A stretch of DNA of 64,000 nucleotides. Origin: Opisthocomus hoazin (taxonomy: Eukaryota; Chordata; Aves; Opisthocomiformes; Opisthocomidae). Shown here piece after piece: positions 47,766-60,702 of this stretch (positions within the stretch are counted from its first letter, which is position 1; every line of letters begins with the position of its first letter). The stretch is taken from assembly GCF_030867145.1 (NCBI RefSeq), contig NC_134431.1, positions 11,299,089-11,363,088 on the forward strand. The letters run 5' to 3'. The notes beneath the pieces were generated by a model. That model was not told where the DNA came from and did no database searches. It was given only the letters and a program-made list of their open reading frames with translations. The position numbers were made by a program, and so were the translations under genes.

Positions 47766-50584
47766 CTTATAAAAAAGGAAAGCAGAATAATGTCTTACTG
47801 CAGAAAAAAATAAAAGATTTAAATTAAGTTTTTGCTTCAGTGAAGACAGTATATGCAGCAGCCGTGCAGGCTCTTACGTCCCCAGGAATGAGACGCGCTC
47901 TTCAGACACCTTAACTCAGACCATCACTGGGAACACGCCTCGGAGTCACGCAACTTCTTTATCATTGTTACTGGTGGAGTAAAGCGTCCCAAAAGGTTTA
48001 CCTAAGTTTTTGGAACAGTACACTGAAAAAAAGACCCTTTGTTGCAGACCCACCGAACACTGACTGGTGAAAGACCAAAATCAGAGAACTCAGTGAAAGC
48101 GTTTTTTGCTCCACAACAGACGAGTGGCTCTGAAAATTTAGAGTCAATGGGGTTTCATGTGCAAGAGAATATAATTGCGGAAAACAGAAAACAGATGACT
48201 GGTATGAACCTAGAAAATCTTAATTACATTCATTTAATTTTTAATACTATTTTTAGTATCAGAATGGGAGTCTTCAGATAATTACACAATTACTAAATTA
48301 TGCTGGTTGAAGAAGGGACACACAGTGATCTAGTTTCCTGCTCTGTTAACCTTTAGTGTCAAGAGGACAAAAGTTTCACTTCCAGGTCAAAGGCCACAAC
48401 ATGGTAAAAATAAGAGCAAAGAATAAGAACTACAGTTCAAAATGAATCACTGCCAGCAAATGCTTCTCATTATAAGGAATCTCACTTGGTAATGATAAAC
48501 GTTTTATGAGACACATCCTTTGCCAGTGCAATTCCACATGGTGTTTTCCACACTCTAGCCATTAGGACACATCAGATCTTCAAATTTAATATCGCTGCTC
48601 ATCAGCACTGTTGCAACAGGCTTTAACCAAATCAAACAACAGCAAATCCTCAGCTGAAGTGCACTTACATTGACATAAAGCACTAGTCACACACTGGACG
48701 AGTCAGTCACCCAAATGTTCTTGACAAATATTGAATACTTTGGCAAATAATTAACCAGTAGTCAAGTTTTCTCTGGAGATTGAGTACAAAATGAGGGAAA
48801 ACAGATCTGAAGCCTGTTTTTTTGTTGGTTTGGTGTTTGTTTGGGTTTTTTTAAGGTACAGTTCAGTCTTTTAAGGGTCTCAACACCAGGAGAAGAACCA
48901 GATGCTAAGAAGGCTATGAAAGCAAAGGAGGGAAAGAAAGAGAAATGGCTAGAGGAGTTACAAGTTACCTGAGACATATGTCAGTGAAAAAGATAATTAC
49001 TCAAAATACCAGGTATTTATCAACTGGCATTTACTTAGTTAAAAACACATTGTAGCCTGCCAGTCTGCCCAGGGAAAAAGCTATGCCACTAGATGGATCA
49101 CCGAGGTCAAGGAAACCTGCTGTGCGTCTTTACCACCACGAACAAAATCCTAAAATAAAAATCCTATTTACAGTACAGAGCGCCTTTTTCCAGACAAGAA
49201 TGCTGGCCTCATGTTTCACTTTGGGGGGGTTTAGAAAGCACACTTCCATCTAATATCTCTAGAGCAAAGCAGAAACAATGCGACGTGAAAAATCCAGTTC
49301 ATTGCACTGGGTGTGCACTCTCAAGGAAAAGCATGGGCACTTCGAAAATTACTTCTGTGGTTTCTGCAGGAACGAAGCAAAACCACAACTACTGAGAAAT
49401 GAAAACGCTTGACATGCGACACAGGAGTGGTAACCCATCACTAACGTCTGCAGATTGCATCTATGGAATCACATTTTACAAAAGGAAAAAAAAATCTAAT
49501 TGCCAGTAAGTCACAAAAAAAGTTATTTCTAGCTGTAGTTGAGAGAACGGTTATTAACAGAAAACGAAAAATAATGCTTCAATGATTACATAATCAGTGA
49601 CAATTCTTAAATCTTTTATAAGTACCACTCAGAGGGGTCGCTGGAACATCAGCCACTGATAATGGGCTTTTTTTTTAAAAGGTAGTAATATTCTTAAGCA
49701 AAACCTCATCCCTTGCTTTACAAAGGAGATGCATGTATCTACATGAGGTTTCAATTCATAAGCATCTTGTCCGTTGTAACATGCTACGGAATACAGTTTG
49801 CTGACCTGGTTATCATACAAAACTGAAATAAAAGTCTCAGAAGAGAGATGAAGGCTTTCTAGACGCTGGCTCATCCGGTGCTACTGAAAGAGGAATGCAA
49901 GGGAGAGACTTCCCAAAACAGGATTTTCCTGTTCTATACTTTACACGTTGACTTTGCTGCCTCCTTTAGGGGCGGATAGTTCTCAAAGCAGACGTCAGTT
50001 ATGCAGCATGTAAGATCACTGGTGCACTAAAAGAATTGCACTTTTACCATTTTCTTTTTTAACATCAGGCCTAAAGCAGCGATGCTGGCACGCTGTTCTC
50101 TGTTACGGCTTACTGAGTACTGATGGTTCCTCTTCCTTTATTATTGCCCCAGCACGCAGCATTTCAAACAGCAACTTAATCCACTAAATATTATTACCCA
50201 GAGCCAACTTTTCAACAAAGCAAACACTGTGGTTGCTGTAAATGGTGAATATCTAAACAAAGGCATGCTATTTTACAATCAGACCTCAGCAGCAAGACAC
50301 AGGCACATACACTCACTCACACAGATCCATGTACGTGCTGCGGCAGTGAGAGTTAAAAGATTCATGGATGTAAAACACTCTACAAATGTAACAAGCAATC
50401 ATAATAATATTTATGTATTAAGCAATCATAATAATATTTATGTATTAAGCATCTAATGACCTTCAGACTTTTCCAGAAAGTAATAGTTAATAGGCAGATC
50501 CTTGCCATACTAATTCACCATTAGCCCAGTGACCCAGAAAACTGTTCTGTGAACAAAGAGTTAAGCAATGCAATTTAATTCTAC
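47766..50584 (-). other. ATP9A: ATP9A intron
   Basis: Contains a 27-bp A/T-rich tandem duplication at 50,393-50,446; otherwise nothing recognised. Confidence 0.85.
50393..50446. repeat. 27-bp tandem duplication
   Basis: A 27-base A/T-rich unit beginning AAGCAATCATAATAATATTT occurs exactly twice, about 140 bases upstream (gene sense) of the 50,585-50,697 exon acceptor at its closer side. Confidence 0.95.
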
Positions 50585-50697
50585 CTGCGTGTATATACTG
50601 AATATGTGGCTCTGCACTTCATCCATGGAGTCCAGGCCGTAAGCGACTGTTCCCAGGTGAAGTCGCTTGAAGACCATCTCGTTCTGCGTAAGAGTTC
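50585..50697 (-). CDS. ATP9A: ATP9A coding exon, window exon 9 (residues 395-431)
   Basis: Completes the DKTGTLT motif (G|GA ACT CTT ACG) and continues [20 protein letters not shown] into the hinge to the nucleotide-binding domain. Thirty-seven codons after the split glycine. Donor gtagaa, acceptor ctgttacag. Confidence 0.97.
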
Positions 50698-51494
50698 CTG
50701 TAACAGAAGCGGCACCAGACATGGAGTGGGCACCCACACACGTATTCCCCAGCACACACATGTATTCCCCAGCACACATTCTCATCCTTGCCGTACTGCA
50801 AATCCAAGAGAAGCTGGGCCAAAAGCTGAACCAATCACTGCACTAAGCTCTCAGCACAAGCTGAGGCCAGCAAAAAAGACAGTATTAACAAACCCGAGGG
50901 CTGATCCTCCCAGGAAGCAGTGATGGACATCACTGTGCCGGTAAATAAGAATGAGATTATTCACTCCAAAGTCAATGCCAGTAAGAGCTACAGGTGTAAT
51001 TCTGGTCTTGCTGGAACCAAAGAAAACTTCTTGGAACAGCTTTAGTGGGACCAGGATTTTATATAGACCAAGCTTTTCATTACAGCTTTGGTCTTCTGAA
51101 TTCAAGCTCAACTGTGAAGCAGCGAGGACAGCCATAGACTGATGGTATGTTTCTGCCTACACATGTAAGCTATCTTCATTCAGCTTTGAAAACTAACCCT
51201 AAAAAGTTGGTTTTATTTTTACCCTCAACTTACAGTTTAAAAGCACACTTCATGTGTTCTTTAATGTAGTATAATATTCCTGTCCTCTCTTATCCATGGT
51301 GCATTCAGAAGAAAAAAAAAAAAAAGTTTGGTTTTTTTTTCCAAACTGATTAAAACATATTGTCAAAGTGACAGGAAATGCATATTTCTTCTAGCCCAAA
51401 GAAATCTTAAATTAGACTTCTGGCTGGCCAAAAATGTAACAAAATCCGAACAACAACATACCACAACTCACAACTGTGTTTTCTACGTAGCTAC
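50698..51494 (-). other. ATP9A: ATP9A intron
   Basis: Separates DKT|G within the phosphorylation motif. No other feature recognised. Confidence 0.9.
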
Positions 51495-51637
51495 CTGTTT
51501 TGTCTGTAAGCAAATAGGATATCCTCCCCAGCTGCTCGGGAATGGTGCTGGATCGAACGACAGTTCCGGGGATTTTGGAATCTCTGCGGATCACCCAGCT
51601 GTAGACAATTTTCCCCATGTCCAGATTCACACGTAAA
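51495..51637 (-). CDS. ATP9A: ATP9A coding exon, window exon 8 (residues 347-393, phosphorylation site)
   Basis: Encodes the end of TM4 and the start of the phosphorylation domain. The exon ends at LLTDKT plus one base, so the phosphorylated aspartate (D391 equivalent) lies three codons from the donor gtagct. [15 protein letters not shown] and [14 protein letters not shown] identify ATP9A over ATP9B. Confidence 0.98.
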
Positions 51638-52378
51638 CTATGTAGGAGGAAGGGGAAAGAGAAAATGTATCTCCAGTTAAACCCTGGAAAAAAATCATTG
51701 AACTGCCACAAGTGCACTGAAAGGACACGCCTTGCACGCTGAATCTAAGCTGCCAAAGATAGTGTTTTGGGAGAAGCATACTCAAAGTCAGTGGCTGGGT
51801 GGCAAATGGGGAGAAGGACTGTGCATTGCTGCAGTGGTACTGTAATTCAAAGACTGATGATAAAATTATGTGGAGAAGAACAGATATAATTTGAGGGGAA
51901 GATGGACACAGACAAGTAAGGACAGTGTGACTGATACTCAGATAGCAGGTTAAAAATGGAAATGAAATGAATCCCAGACCTACACTAAAAGTAACAATCT
52001 TATTAATATAGCACAATTAAAGTTTCAGTGCCCTCTAAAAGGCAACCGGGTTCTATTACACTACATGCTGTATAAATATCTCTCCTTTTCTATTTTTTGC
52101 TCTGCTCTTATCATAGTAACCAGGTACCCCAAACACCGAGAGAAGGGGCCTTAAATGACTAATCCACAGCCTGAGCTAGAGTCAGTGAACAGGTGAATAT
52201 GCTAAACAAATTCAGCAGAAACAAAGCAGCAATTCCTACATTTGAACAGTAATTTGATTTCTATTTCTAGATTTGCTTACTTGTCAAATGAGGAATTACA
52301 TGCTTGTTCATACTAGAAGCATGGAGGAGGACGCAAAGGCAACAGCATTTTGCTGGGAAGCATTAGCAATTGCCTTAC
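51638..52378 (-). other. ATP9A: ATP9A intron
   Basis: Splits the serine of the TM4 PIS motif. No other feature recognised. Confidence 0.9.
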
Positions 52379-52539
52379 CTAATGGGAATGATGTTTGAGA
52401 ACAGAAGGAGAAATCTTATGATCTGAAGATACCAACGGCCAGCAAAGTGCTGAAGGGCCACCATGACAAGCGAGACCACCACGAGCGCCCCAAACAGGAT
52501 CTTGGTAAGACAGTTCACTTCCAAATCGAAAAGACCAAT
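52379..52539 (-). CDS. ATP9A: ATP9A coding exon, window exon 7 (residues 293-345, TM3-TM4)
   Basis: Starts [14 protein letters not shown] hydrophobic run, [16 protein letters not shown] (about 306-321), is TM3. After a short lumenal loop, [15 protein letters not shown] starts TM4, with the conserved P-I-S of P4-ATPases split over the next intron (AG|T). Donor gtaagg. Confidence 0.97.
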
Positions 52540-53138
52540 CTAAAGACATAACATGAAGACATTTCAAACACACAAGAGAAGATGTTAGCTCAATGTAATA
52601 TTCACAAAGTGAATAAACTGCCATATCCAAAGAGCCATTCTCCACTAGTCAACTTCTCTTCTAAAACACTACAAACGTATTTAAATTTAGAAGAAATATT
52701 GTTGCCAGCTTACAAAATGAGACTTCCATCCTTTGGAAGTTAAACAATGTATGAAGAGGTGTGAGAGGACTCCTGCTGCCAAAAGCTGCAGACTATATAA
52801 ACAGCCCTGCATCTTGTCTGAGCTTTACTATAATAGAAGAATGCAGTAAAATAAGCTCTCCTATTCTAACTGGGACTATCTCATTATAGCCATATAAAAC
52901 ACAATGGTTTTACTGATCTTAAAAAGTGAGAAGACACGTGTATAATAGGACTAAAAAAATAAGGACAAATGGATTCTACTATGGTAGCTATCTTAAGTCA
53001 TAGTTTGGAGGATATGAATCATTATTCCTACGGGGTTGTCCCTGTAGTGTGTACGTATAGCATTTGGAAGGATTTTCTTCAAAAAATTATAAATTTCTAC
53101 TCCTTTTTATTTATTATAAGACTGTTTCCTTACCATAC
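52540..53138 (-). other. ATP9A: ATP9A intron
   Basis: No feature recognised. Confidence 0.9.
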
Positions 53139-53215
53139 CTTACTTCTTGGGTTTGAAGTATTCATCACACTGCGCAGCTCCCTTCCAGTGTAGAGGACAA
53201 CTCCCACAACAGTAC
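53139..53215 (-). CDS. ATP9A: ATP9A coding exon, window exon 6 (residues 268-292)
   Basis: Completes G267 and adds 25 codons: [20 protein letters not shown] and then NPRSK. The YTG..T..M.N motif closes the actuator domain before TM3. Acceptor ttgtttag, donor gtatgg. Confidence 0.97.
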
Positions 53216-56200
53216 CTAAACAAAACAGAGCGCACATCAGCTGAAGAAAAACAATCTCTGTTTGTTTTCTCTATAAAACTACTTGTTGGATCCAAAGGCT
53301 TGACACAGTTGTAAAGGATTTCAGCAGGTTAATTTCAGTAGCGATAGCAACCATAAACTAAAAAAGCCAGTAGCTGAAATACAAAACATATGAAAACACA
53401 GACTTTGAACAGAAGACGTCCTACAAAAAGCCAGTAAGTCTTCAACCACACTGCCCGTATGGTTGGGTTTGATGCCACATCACAGACTGCATCAACTAAT
53501 GCGCATGGAGAAGTCAACTGCTTTGCTCTCTTGACTTTCCCTGACCCCTTTTTGATGGCAGTTGTCTCTCCCCACTATAAATAAAAGTTGCTAAGGACGG
53601 AGGATTTCTTGGTTTTCTTCCCACCGCTCTGAGTCCCACTTAGGTGTGGGTAAGTTTGCCTTACACCAGATAATGGTCCTTCATTGTGTGTCAAAATCAA
53701 ATCAGTGCTCTGAGCTACGGTTCTTCTTTATTGATGTAGGCTGCCACAATCAGAGTAAAACCAATGAATTCCAACAGCTTTCAAAGACAGAATTACCTTA
53801 TTTTAAAATCTACAATTTACTCTAAGTATTTGTTTAATTGCTGTTCCCAATGAAAAGCGAATCATACCAACTCCTACCTTATTGTAACAGATGGAGCTAC
53901 TGGAAGCCTACCAGTGCATTTTAATGCTATGTCCCACAGTTGCTATTGAGGTGAGAGCAACAAAGTTCTCCCTTTTCTTCTCGCAGAAACACAATACAGT
54001 TTAGCACCATAAATTACTGTTTTTCTACAGCTTTCTCAAAGACTTTGCAAAAAGCCATAAAGAAAAAGCTATCTACCGTCAAGAGTTCAAAAGCTGTTAT
54101 TGCCATAGTCTAAATTTTTACTAGAAAATTTTAGGGGTCTGTAAAAATGCAGAAAAACAGCACTGGAAAAAAACAAAGCACTGCATTTTTTGGCAAATAC
54201 ACTGCCATTTTATACTCTGTTATTCGCCTGCTTCCATTAACGATCAAAGTTCCAACAAGCTGCAAGTGAATTATTTTTAAGTAGCACTGATTCAAAAGAG
54301 GTGGTTTCTAAAAATATGCTGGGAATCATTCCTTTAAAAAAAACCCGAAAAACAACAACAAATCACTGGAGCCAGATGGCAGGTGGTGGTAAGATCATCA
54401 CAATTCAAATCAGCAGATGGCACAGCTACTCCGAATCAACCACAAACAGTCAGAGTCAGACCCATTCCTACCACAGCAGATGGAGAAAGCCACATATCTC
54501 CACTTCGTCTTACAAGCAAAGGCTGCCCCAGCGAGATGGCATCAGCACAACTTCATAGCTTTCACTTACAGAAGAAGAAAAATAATATCCCCATTTTTTC
54601 CTAACAGAAATAACCTCCAACATGCTATTTATTATTGCCATAGCAGAAACAAAACTGAGTATTATATTGATCAAGTCAATCAAAATGAGGGAGAAAACCT
54701 GCCAGGACTAGAAAACAGCTTGAAGGCACACTGCTATGTATAAAAAGTGTTTCTAGTTGTTTTATGGCCATCCAAAACAGGTTCAACTGCATAAACTATT
54801 TGACATCATGAGAAAATATTTGCAAATGTTAGTCCTATTAACTGAACTCAAAGATATCTATCTACAAATAACTTTGTTTGAATTCAGAAGGGAGGATTGG
54901 ACTTCAACAGTAAGTTCACTTGTGCTGAGAGGAAGTTGTTGCACACCCCAATACAGACCCCACGACCACTCGGGACTTCTCAACAGCCCTGAGGCAGCGA
55001 CCAGGACGAGCAGAGTGTGTGCTGTGCCCTCCTCAGGGAAAAAAATGTCTGCACCCACGTGTATAATCCCCACAGCTGAGCATACAGCAGAGGAAGTGCT
55101 TTTACCCTCAGCAGGCACCCGCTGTCAGCGTGCGGAGGGCAGGGGGGCATTTCCCTCTGGCTTCAGCAGCGCTCTTCACGGTAACACACCCCCACATTAG
55201 GCTCAGCCACGGCAGTGTGAGATTTGCAACGGTTCAAGAGCTGGGACAAATTAAAGCTTCGATACAAAGGCAAGAGAGCCCTGCTCCAGGAAAGGGTGCT
55301 GCGGGGTGAGTAGCCATACAGGACAGAATCGCAAGAAAAATTACTTTCCCTTTCTGCATCTGTTTTGTTCAAAAGCAGGATGAGCTGAGGCTCATGCATT
55401 AAGCAGCCTTTGAAGCTGCCAGGCTGATTACACATGTCTACGCTCAGAGGGGAGGAAGGTAGGGTACCTACTGCATGGCAATTACTAGTCTATAACATTT
55501 AATCAAGTAAGTTATATTTATTTGGATCTTGATTAAATTGTATTTGGACAACTAGTTTTTTACAGTCCCTTGGTCACAGCACTGTGACAACACTGTAATA
55601 CATTTCAAAGAAGAATCAAAGCAGGTTTAGATAAAAACACAGAGGAATAAAACTTCTTCGCTGTTTTTTGCTTTTAAAAGAGCAAATCAAAATCTCTTCA
55701 GTGCTTCAAACAAATCTTTTGAAGTTCATGTTCCTTCCTATTATTATTAATTCCATGTACACCTTCGCACTGCACTGTCGAGCCTCTCCATTTGACAACT
55801 TTAATTCCAAGAACTGTACTACAGAATTTCACTCTCGTCCAGCTATCTCCCTGCAAACTTTACAGGGGTGCTGGACAGTGGAGACACAAGGCTTTTACTT
55901 TGACAAGAGGGCACTGATTAATCTCAGGCCTTGGGAGTTTATTGTACATATAAGCCAAAATCTGTCAAAGAATTTATTTTTTTCCTTTTTAAAAGTATAT
56001 AAGATGAACTCCATGGAAGCACTTACCTGCAAATCTTTCATCTTAGCTTCTGTTACCAGAATCTATTTGACACCATTTCTGTTACAGATTAGGATGTCAA
56101 TGTGGAGAGCAATTAAGTGCTATTCTGGTCCTAGATGCTAAAGAAGTGCCCAAAGGCCACTCCAATTCTTTCTCATCTAGGAATGTCCAAAAGGCAATTA

Positions 56201-56362
56201 GATGTCAGCTCAGCTCCCCAGAGGTGTTAGGACAAGTGGGAAACCTCATTCCAACTGCTAATTTCTCCAACTGACAGAGATTATTATTCCATTACAAAAA
56301 GACCTTTAAAAATTGTTAACATATTCCCTTAAAAAAGAAATTCACACATGCCTCCATCATAC
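53216..56362 (-). other. ATP9A: ATP9A intron
   Basis: About 3.1 kb, A/T-rich; no repeat, exon or RNA gene recognised. Confidence 0.85.
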
Positions 56363-56438
56363 CTGATGCAATCACTGTGCTGGCCCATAGGGTGTTTTCT
56401 ATGCTTAAACTTTCATTTACTGGAGGGTCACTGTCCTC
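56363..56438 (-). CDS. ATP9A: ATP9A coding exon, window exon 5 (residues 242-266 plus split G267)
   Basis: Twenty-five codons plus one base. It includes [17 protein letters not shown], the conserved P4 stretch near the end of the actuator domain. Donor gtatga; acceptor ttgtag. Confidence 0.97.
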
Positions 56439-57842
56439 CTACAACAGGATAAAAAGAAAGAGAAACAAACTTGTCAGTAATGCAAAAGACCAGTGGATGA
56501 CAAGAGTTGCACCAAGGTGTTTGGAGAGGGATGCTGGGAGAGCTAGTAAAGGGCTTCTTGATAGGATGGAGGATTTTCCTAAACTCGGGTAAATCCCTCG
56601 TTGGGCTGAAAACAGGACCACTTTTTTCCAGTGGAATAGGGGGGAAGTTGTAAGAAAAAAAAAAAAAAGAAAAAAAAAATCTGTTAGGATACCTCTGCCT
56701 GCTGAAGGCTCCTGGGAACCACAAACGAGAAAGGGATTTGTCTGCAGCTCTCCAGGGACTACAGGAAAATGTTCCCTCTCCTGGCTCATGCGGATTAATA
56801 CCATTTCTACTGCTACTGTAAGAATCTCACTGAGAACCTTTTTGGACTGCTCAGTGATGCCTGGAAAGTTGTCTGGTACACACCAGAGAACAGTTACAAG
56901 AAAGCACAATTCCTCTTAGGCACCAAAAGATTAATTCCACACAATTGCACCTTTGCATGAGAAAGTAAATTAATGTCTGTGCAGGTTTGAGACAAGAACT
57001 GCCTCCCCAAGCCACTCAAACTCCTCTTCCGTGCCAGGACTATTGAACCAGATTAAACCACGCCACATGAAGATGAGAGGGCAAAACCTACAATTTTGAA
57101 CTAAAATACCAGCAAACAGTTTCTAAAAAGCTGTAACTGTCTCCTATTTCTTTACAAAATCATTTGTCCTCTTAAAATTCCCCAAGGGTATCAGATGAAT
57201 CTGTCAAAATTTTCGTAGCCCCACTGAGAGGAAAAAAACCCAACCTTCTGCCCCAAGCAGGCAATGCATCTTCCCAACAAGTCAACTGATACATTTTTTT
57301 TTTTAATGGTGATATTTCACTGTGGCTCTGAGCTGCTGTCCTCTCAAACAGGGAGCAGATATAACTGAGTTTATATAGGTTGCATGCAATTGAAGGCAAA
57401 AAACCAACCGACTCAGAATTAAGACTGCTATTGCCTGATCTACCTAAGATACCCTGTCTTTTCACAGTTAAAGGATTTTAATCCTACAGAGTCCACAGTG
57501 GTCCAGATTCCCTTCTGAGCAGGCATCATGAATATGTAACTATCAATCTCCGTCCAAATGTCCAGGTCCAATACCTTCAGAGTAAGGTCCTTAATCCCAA
57601 ATAGCCTACGACATTGTCTCCAAGTCAAAACTTCAATAACCATATTTTTGTTTCAGATTTATTTCATGGATTGCATGAAAGGGGAAGAAAAAAAAAAAGG
57701 AAAGAAAAAAAAGAACAAGAGACAAGGAATGACAAGAGAGACTTCACTACTTCTGAAAAACTCTGGCACCTTGGTAGTATTCAGCAGGTTTGGATAGTAA
57801 ACACTACATATATGATTTCAAACCTATGTCAGCAAGACTCAC
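56439..57842 (-). other. ATP9A: ATP9A intron
   Basis: Contains A-rich runs at about 56,654-56,679 and 57,684-57,716; nothing else recognised. Confidence 0.85.
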
Positions 57843-57923
57843 CCTTGTGAAGGTCCCCACAAAATTATGAATATCAATATTGGGTTCTTCTGCATATACA
57901 TAGGATCGGATTTGCAGTAGGTC
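57843..57923 (-). CDS. ATP9A: ATP9A coding exon, window exon 4 (residues 215-241)
   Basis: Exactly 27 codons reading [20 protein letters not shown] and then FVGTFTR, within the actuator domain; phase 0 at both ends. Acceptor ttttatag, donor gtgagt. Confidence 0.97.
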
Positions 57924-59099
57924 CTATAAAACAGACATGTTTGCCAGACAGTTAGATAACGACATTTTAATACTGTACAAACATTTCTACCAAAATACTT
58001 TGCGCAAGAGTTATTTATCAAGTTAAGATAATTACTAAATTATATAACTTATTGGAGCCCAACTGTCTAAGAGAAAATACAATTGTTGTAGCAGCTTCAC
58101 TGAAGAGTATTTCTTGAACTGATACCCAAGAGACTCCCAGGAGTTACTTAGATGTTGGTGCCCCACAAAAGAAATTTCAGCCTGAATAATCAAGACAGTC
58201 CAAGACACTTACTACTTCATAGCAAAGGTTTGGACTAGTCTTTCAAGGCAACCAAGGCACACCCTATCACTCAATATTTAAAGTTCAAGATGCCAGTGTC
58301 ACTAGGAACAGTTCTGTGGTGACAAAAAGATACGCCAGCTCTGCACAGCGTCTTCATTGCTGACCCCTACGCATGCATGAACTACACACTCCATGGAGAG
58401 CATGCCTTGCTTCAAAGCCTTTGTATAAAATACATTTGTTGCACTTTTTACAGACAGAACATCAATAAAACAGGAACTTAGATTCCCTGCACTTCTTTTT
58501 TACCCCCTTTTAAAACAAACAAACAAAACAAAACAAAACACAAACTACTTTAGCTAGACATTTTGGGAAACAGCATGTTTGATGTAGGCTATATGCTTAT
58601 TTCAGACCAAGCAGTGGAGCTTCCATGGTGACACAGGCAAGCAATAAAACCGTTACTGCCTCTGAAGCCATTTCACGAAAATGCATGAATTGTGCCTCTG
58701 AACCTACTGCAGCGCAAGGAACGCAAGGGAGCATTTGGGAAGTACCACCACCAAGGGTACCTACCCTGCAACAAGACCTATTCTGCAGTAGGTTACCGCA
58801 ATGGTCTCTGGGGAAGAAAAAAAAAAAGGAGCATCCTACCATCAGCCACCTCTGCTGCAAGGCGATTCTCTAGCTGTGGTGACAGCCATGCGGCACAGAG
58901 ACACCGAGCTTCACCTCTCCTGAAACCTTGCCTGGAGCTCGGAAGATCTGGCTTACACTTACAGCCTCTGTTGCCAAAGCTGATCTGTAACACGCACTGT
59001 TTCTCCAACAGCCCATTAACTGAAGCACCTGAATGTTTTTCAGGTAGAACAGAAAACACGTGTTTACCAAGTAGAATATTTCATATGAAGGCAGCTTAC
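57924..59099 (-). other. ATP9A: ATP9A intron
   Basis: Contains an (AAAC)n/(AAAAC)n stretch near 58,515-58,545; nothing else recognised. Confidence 0.85.
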
Positions 59100-59194
59100 A
59101 GAAGCAGTTGGCAGTCTCTGAGTACAGGTAACAGGCAGCCGCAGCTTCCAGTCCGTCTCACCATCCAGCTGGTCAGTGCGAAGGAAGCAAGACC
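59100..59194 (-). CDS. ATP9A: ATP9A coding exon, window exon 3 (residues 184-214, DGET motif)
   Basis: Contains the P4-ATPase signature [12 protein letters not shown]. The glutamate of DGET (human-equivalent E195) drives hydrolysis of the aspartyl-phosphate, and it is intact here. Exon is 2 + 31 codons. Acceptor ends ccacag, donor gtaagc. A 210-codon open frame on the opposite strand (58,692-59,324) covers this exon and is treated as a shadow. Confidence 0.97.
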
Positions 59195-59776
59195 CTGTGG
59201 ATTTTCAACACCACCAGTCAGTGCTCTTTCCAGATCTATCTTAGGCACACTTTTAGCTCATAAAATGAGCTGTGTATCTAGGACGCTCTTCTTTCTTTGG
59301 AAATGGTATCTGATTTTTAAGTAACATTTGTCAATAATGTAAGAATGATGTTCTTGCATCACGCATTCATTTCCTTCCGCTAGTCCAGAGTGCAGCAAGA
59401 CTCTGCACTGTGTCTTGAAGACATCTGAAATGTTCTCATTAGTCTTGATGTTTTTTAATGCTTCTGATACAACATTTCCTTATCCCACACTCCACAAAGC
59501 AAACCTGAATGGCAAGCAAAATGATTTACACCTAAAACACAAACTGTTACACAACCAGATTCATTTATCCTCGATTCAACCACCCACATTCTTTGATTAG
59601 CAAACAAAAACAGAGTATAACATGCTGAGAAGCGGCGGTTCACAAAAGCATTTGAATTCTCTGTCTCTCTAAAATTTTACTATTATCTATTTCTTTCACA
59701 TTTCTGAAAGATAATTTTCTCTGAACAACCAGTGAAAGGTTAATGGCTATTTTGACAATTGGTTCCAGATGTTTAC
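59195..59776 (-). other. ATP9A: ATP9A intron
   Basis: No feature recognised. Confidence 0.9.
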
Positions 59777-59828
59777 CATTCTTCTCCGACGTCCTCAGGA
59801 AGATCATGTCAGCAGGGACCCGCTGGTT
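59777..59828 (-). CDS. ATP9A: ATP9A coding exon, window exon 2 (residues 166-182 plus split G183)
   Basis: Encodes NQRVPADMIFLRTSEKN and the first base of a glycine codon. It continues the actuator domain; the R-V-P-A-D element is typical of P-type ATPases. Acceptor ctcctaacag, donor gtaaac. Confidence 0.96.
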
Positions 59829-60702
59829 CTGTTAGGAGAAGAAAGGCCATTATTGTGCACACAACCCTGCACGCGTGTGCAGCCGCCTCCCACTGCCCCA
59901 TCGTGACAAGCAAAGGGGGTATGGAGGAGAAAGAGGATTTCTTTGTCAAACTGAAGCTTGGTATTACTTTTGCTTTGAATCCTAAATTCACTGCCCTACA
60001 GAATTTCAAGTGCAGAATAATAACTGGTGCCAGCTCCCACTGACCAGACCCAGCAACGGCTAGGTTTACAAAAGAGCTAGTGAGTAACTCTAGAAGTATG
60101 AAGAAATTTTAAACTAATGCTGTTTCTTTTCAAGAAGTCCCATGCTAGAAGAAAGCATGTATCTGCAGTCTATGGCTACCACTTTCCTTTTTTTTTGTAC
60201 TATTTTCATACTAATGCTTTTAAAGGTCACAGCTGCTTTCACGGAGAGTGTGTGAAAAAAAAATGTGGATTAAAAAAACCCCACACATGTATAAAAGGGG
60301 AAATATACCCGTACATACCAGTGCCTGCAAACGGATTACCGTGTCTCCTAACACTTGTGTTGTTTACACTCAAAGCAACATTTGGATGTTGCATTTGTAG
60401 CAGGTATTTAACCTGTGTCCAACAGTCAGAGATAGGGCTAGGGAGGCTTTTTATCTTTCCATACTGCAAGTCGAAAAATCAGGTTATAGGCACTTATCTA
60501 CAGATCTGCTTTCATTTGTAAAGATCATGATGCTGTTTTGGTGGGGTGGGGGAACCCTGAGAAGTCATTAAATATCGTAACTAGTGTTCAACACTTGACA
60601 TTCTAAGCCTATCATAAATAAATGTGACTTCAAAACACCTCATTTTCTATGGTCTTGCAAAAAAAAAATTTACACAGAAAAAAACCACACATAAAGGCTA
60701 AC
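59829..60702 (-). other. ATP9A: ATP9A intron
   Basis: No feature recognised. Confidence 0.9.

Noticed and set aside
58692..59324. 210-codon plus-strand open frame
   Set aside because: Antisense to a certain ATP9A exon (59,100-59,194); mixed composition with no domain, best explained as a shadow frame.
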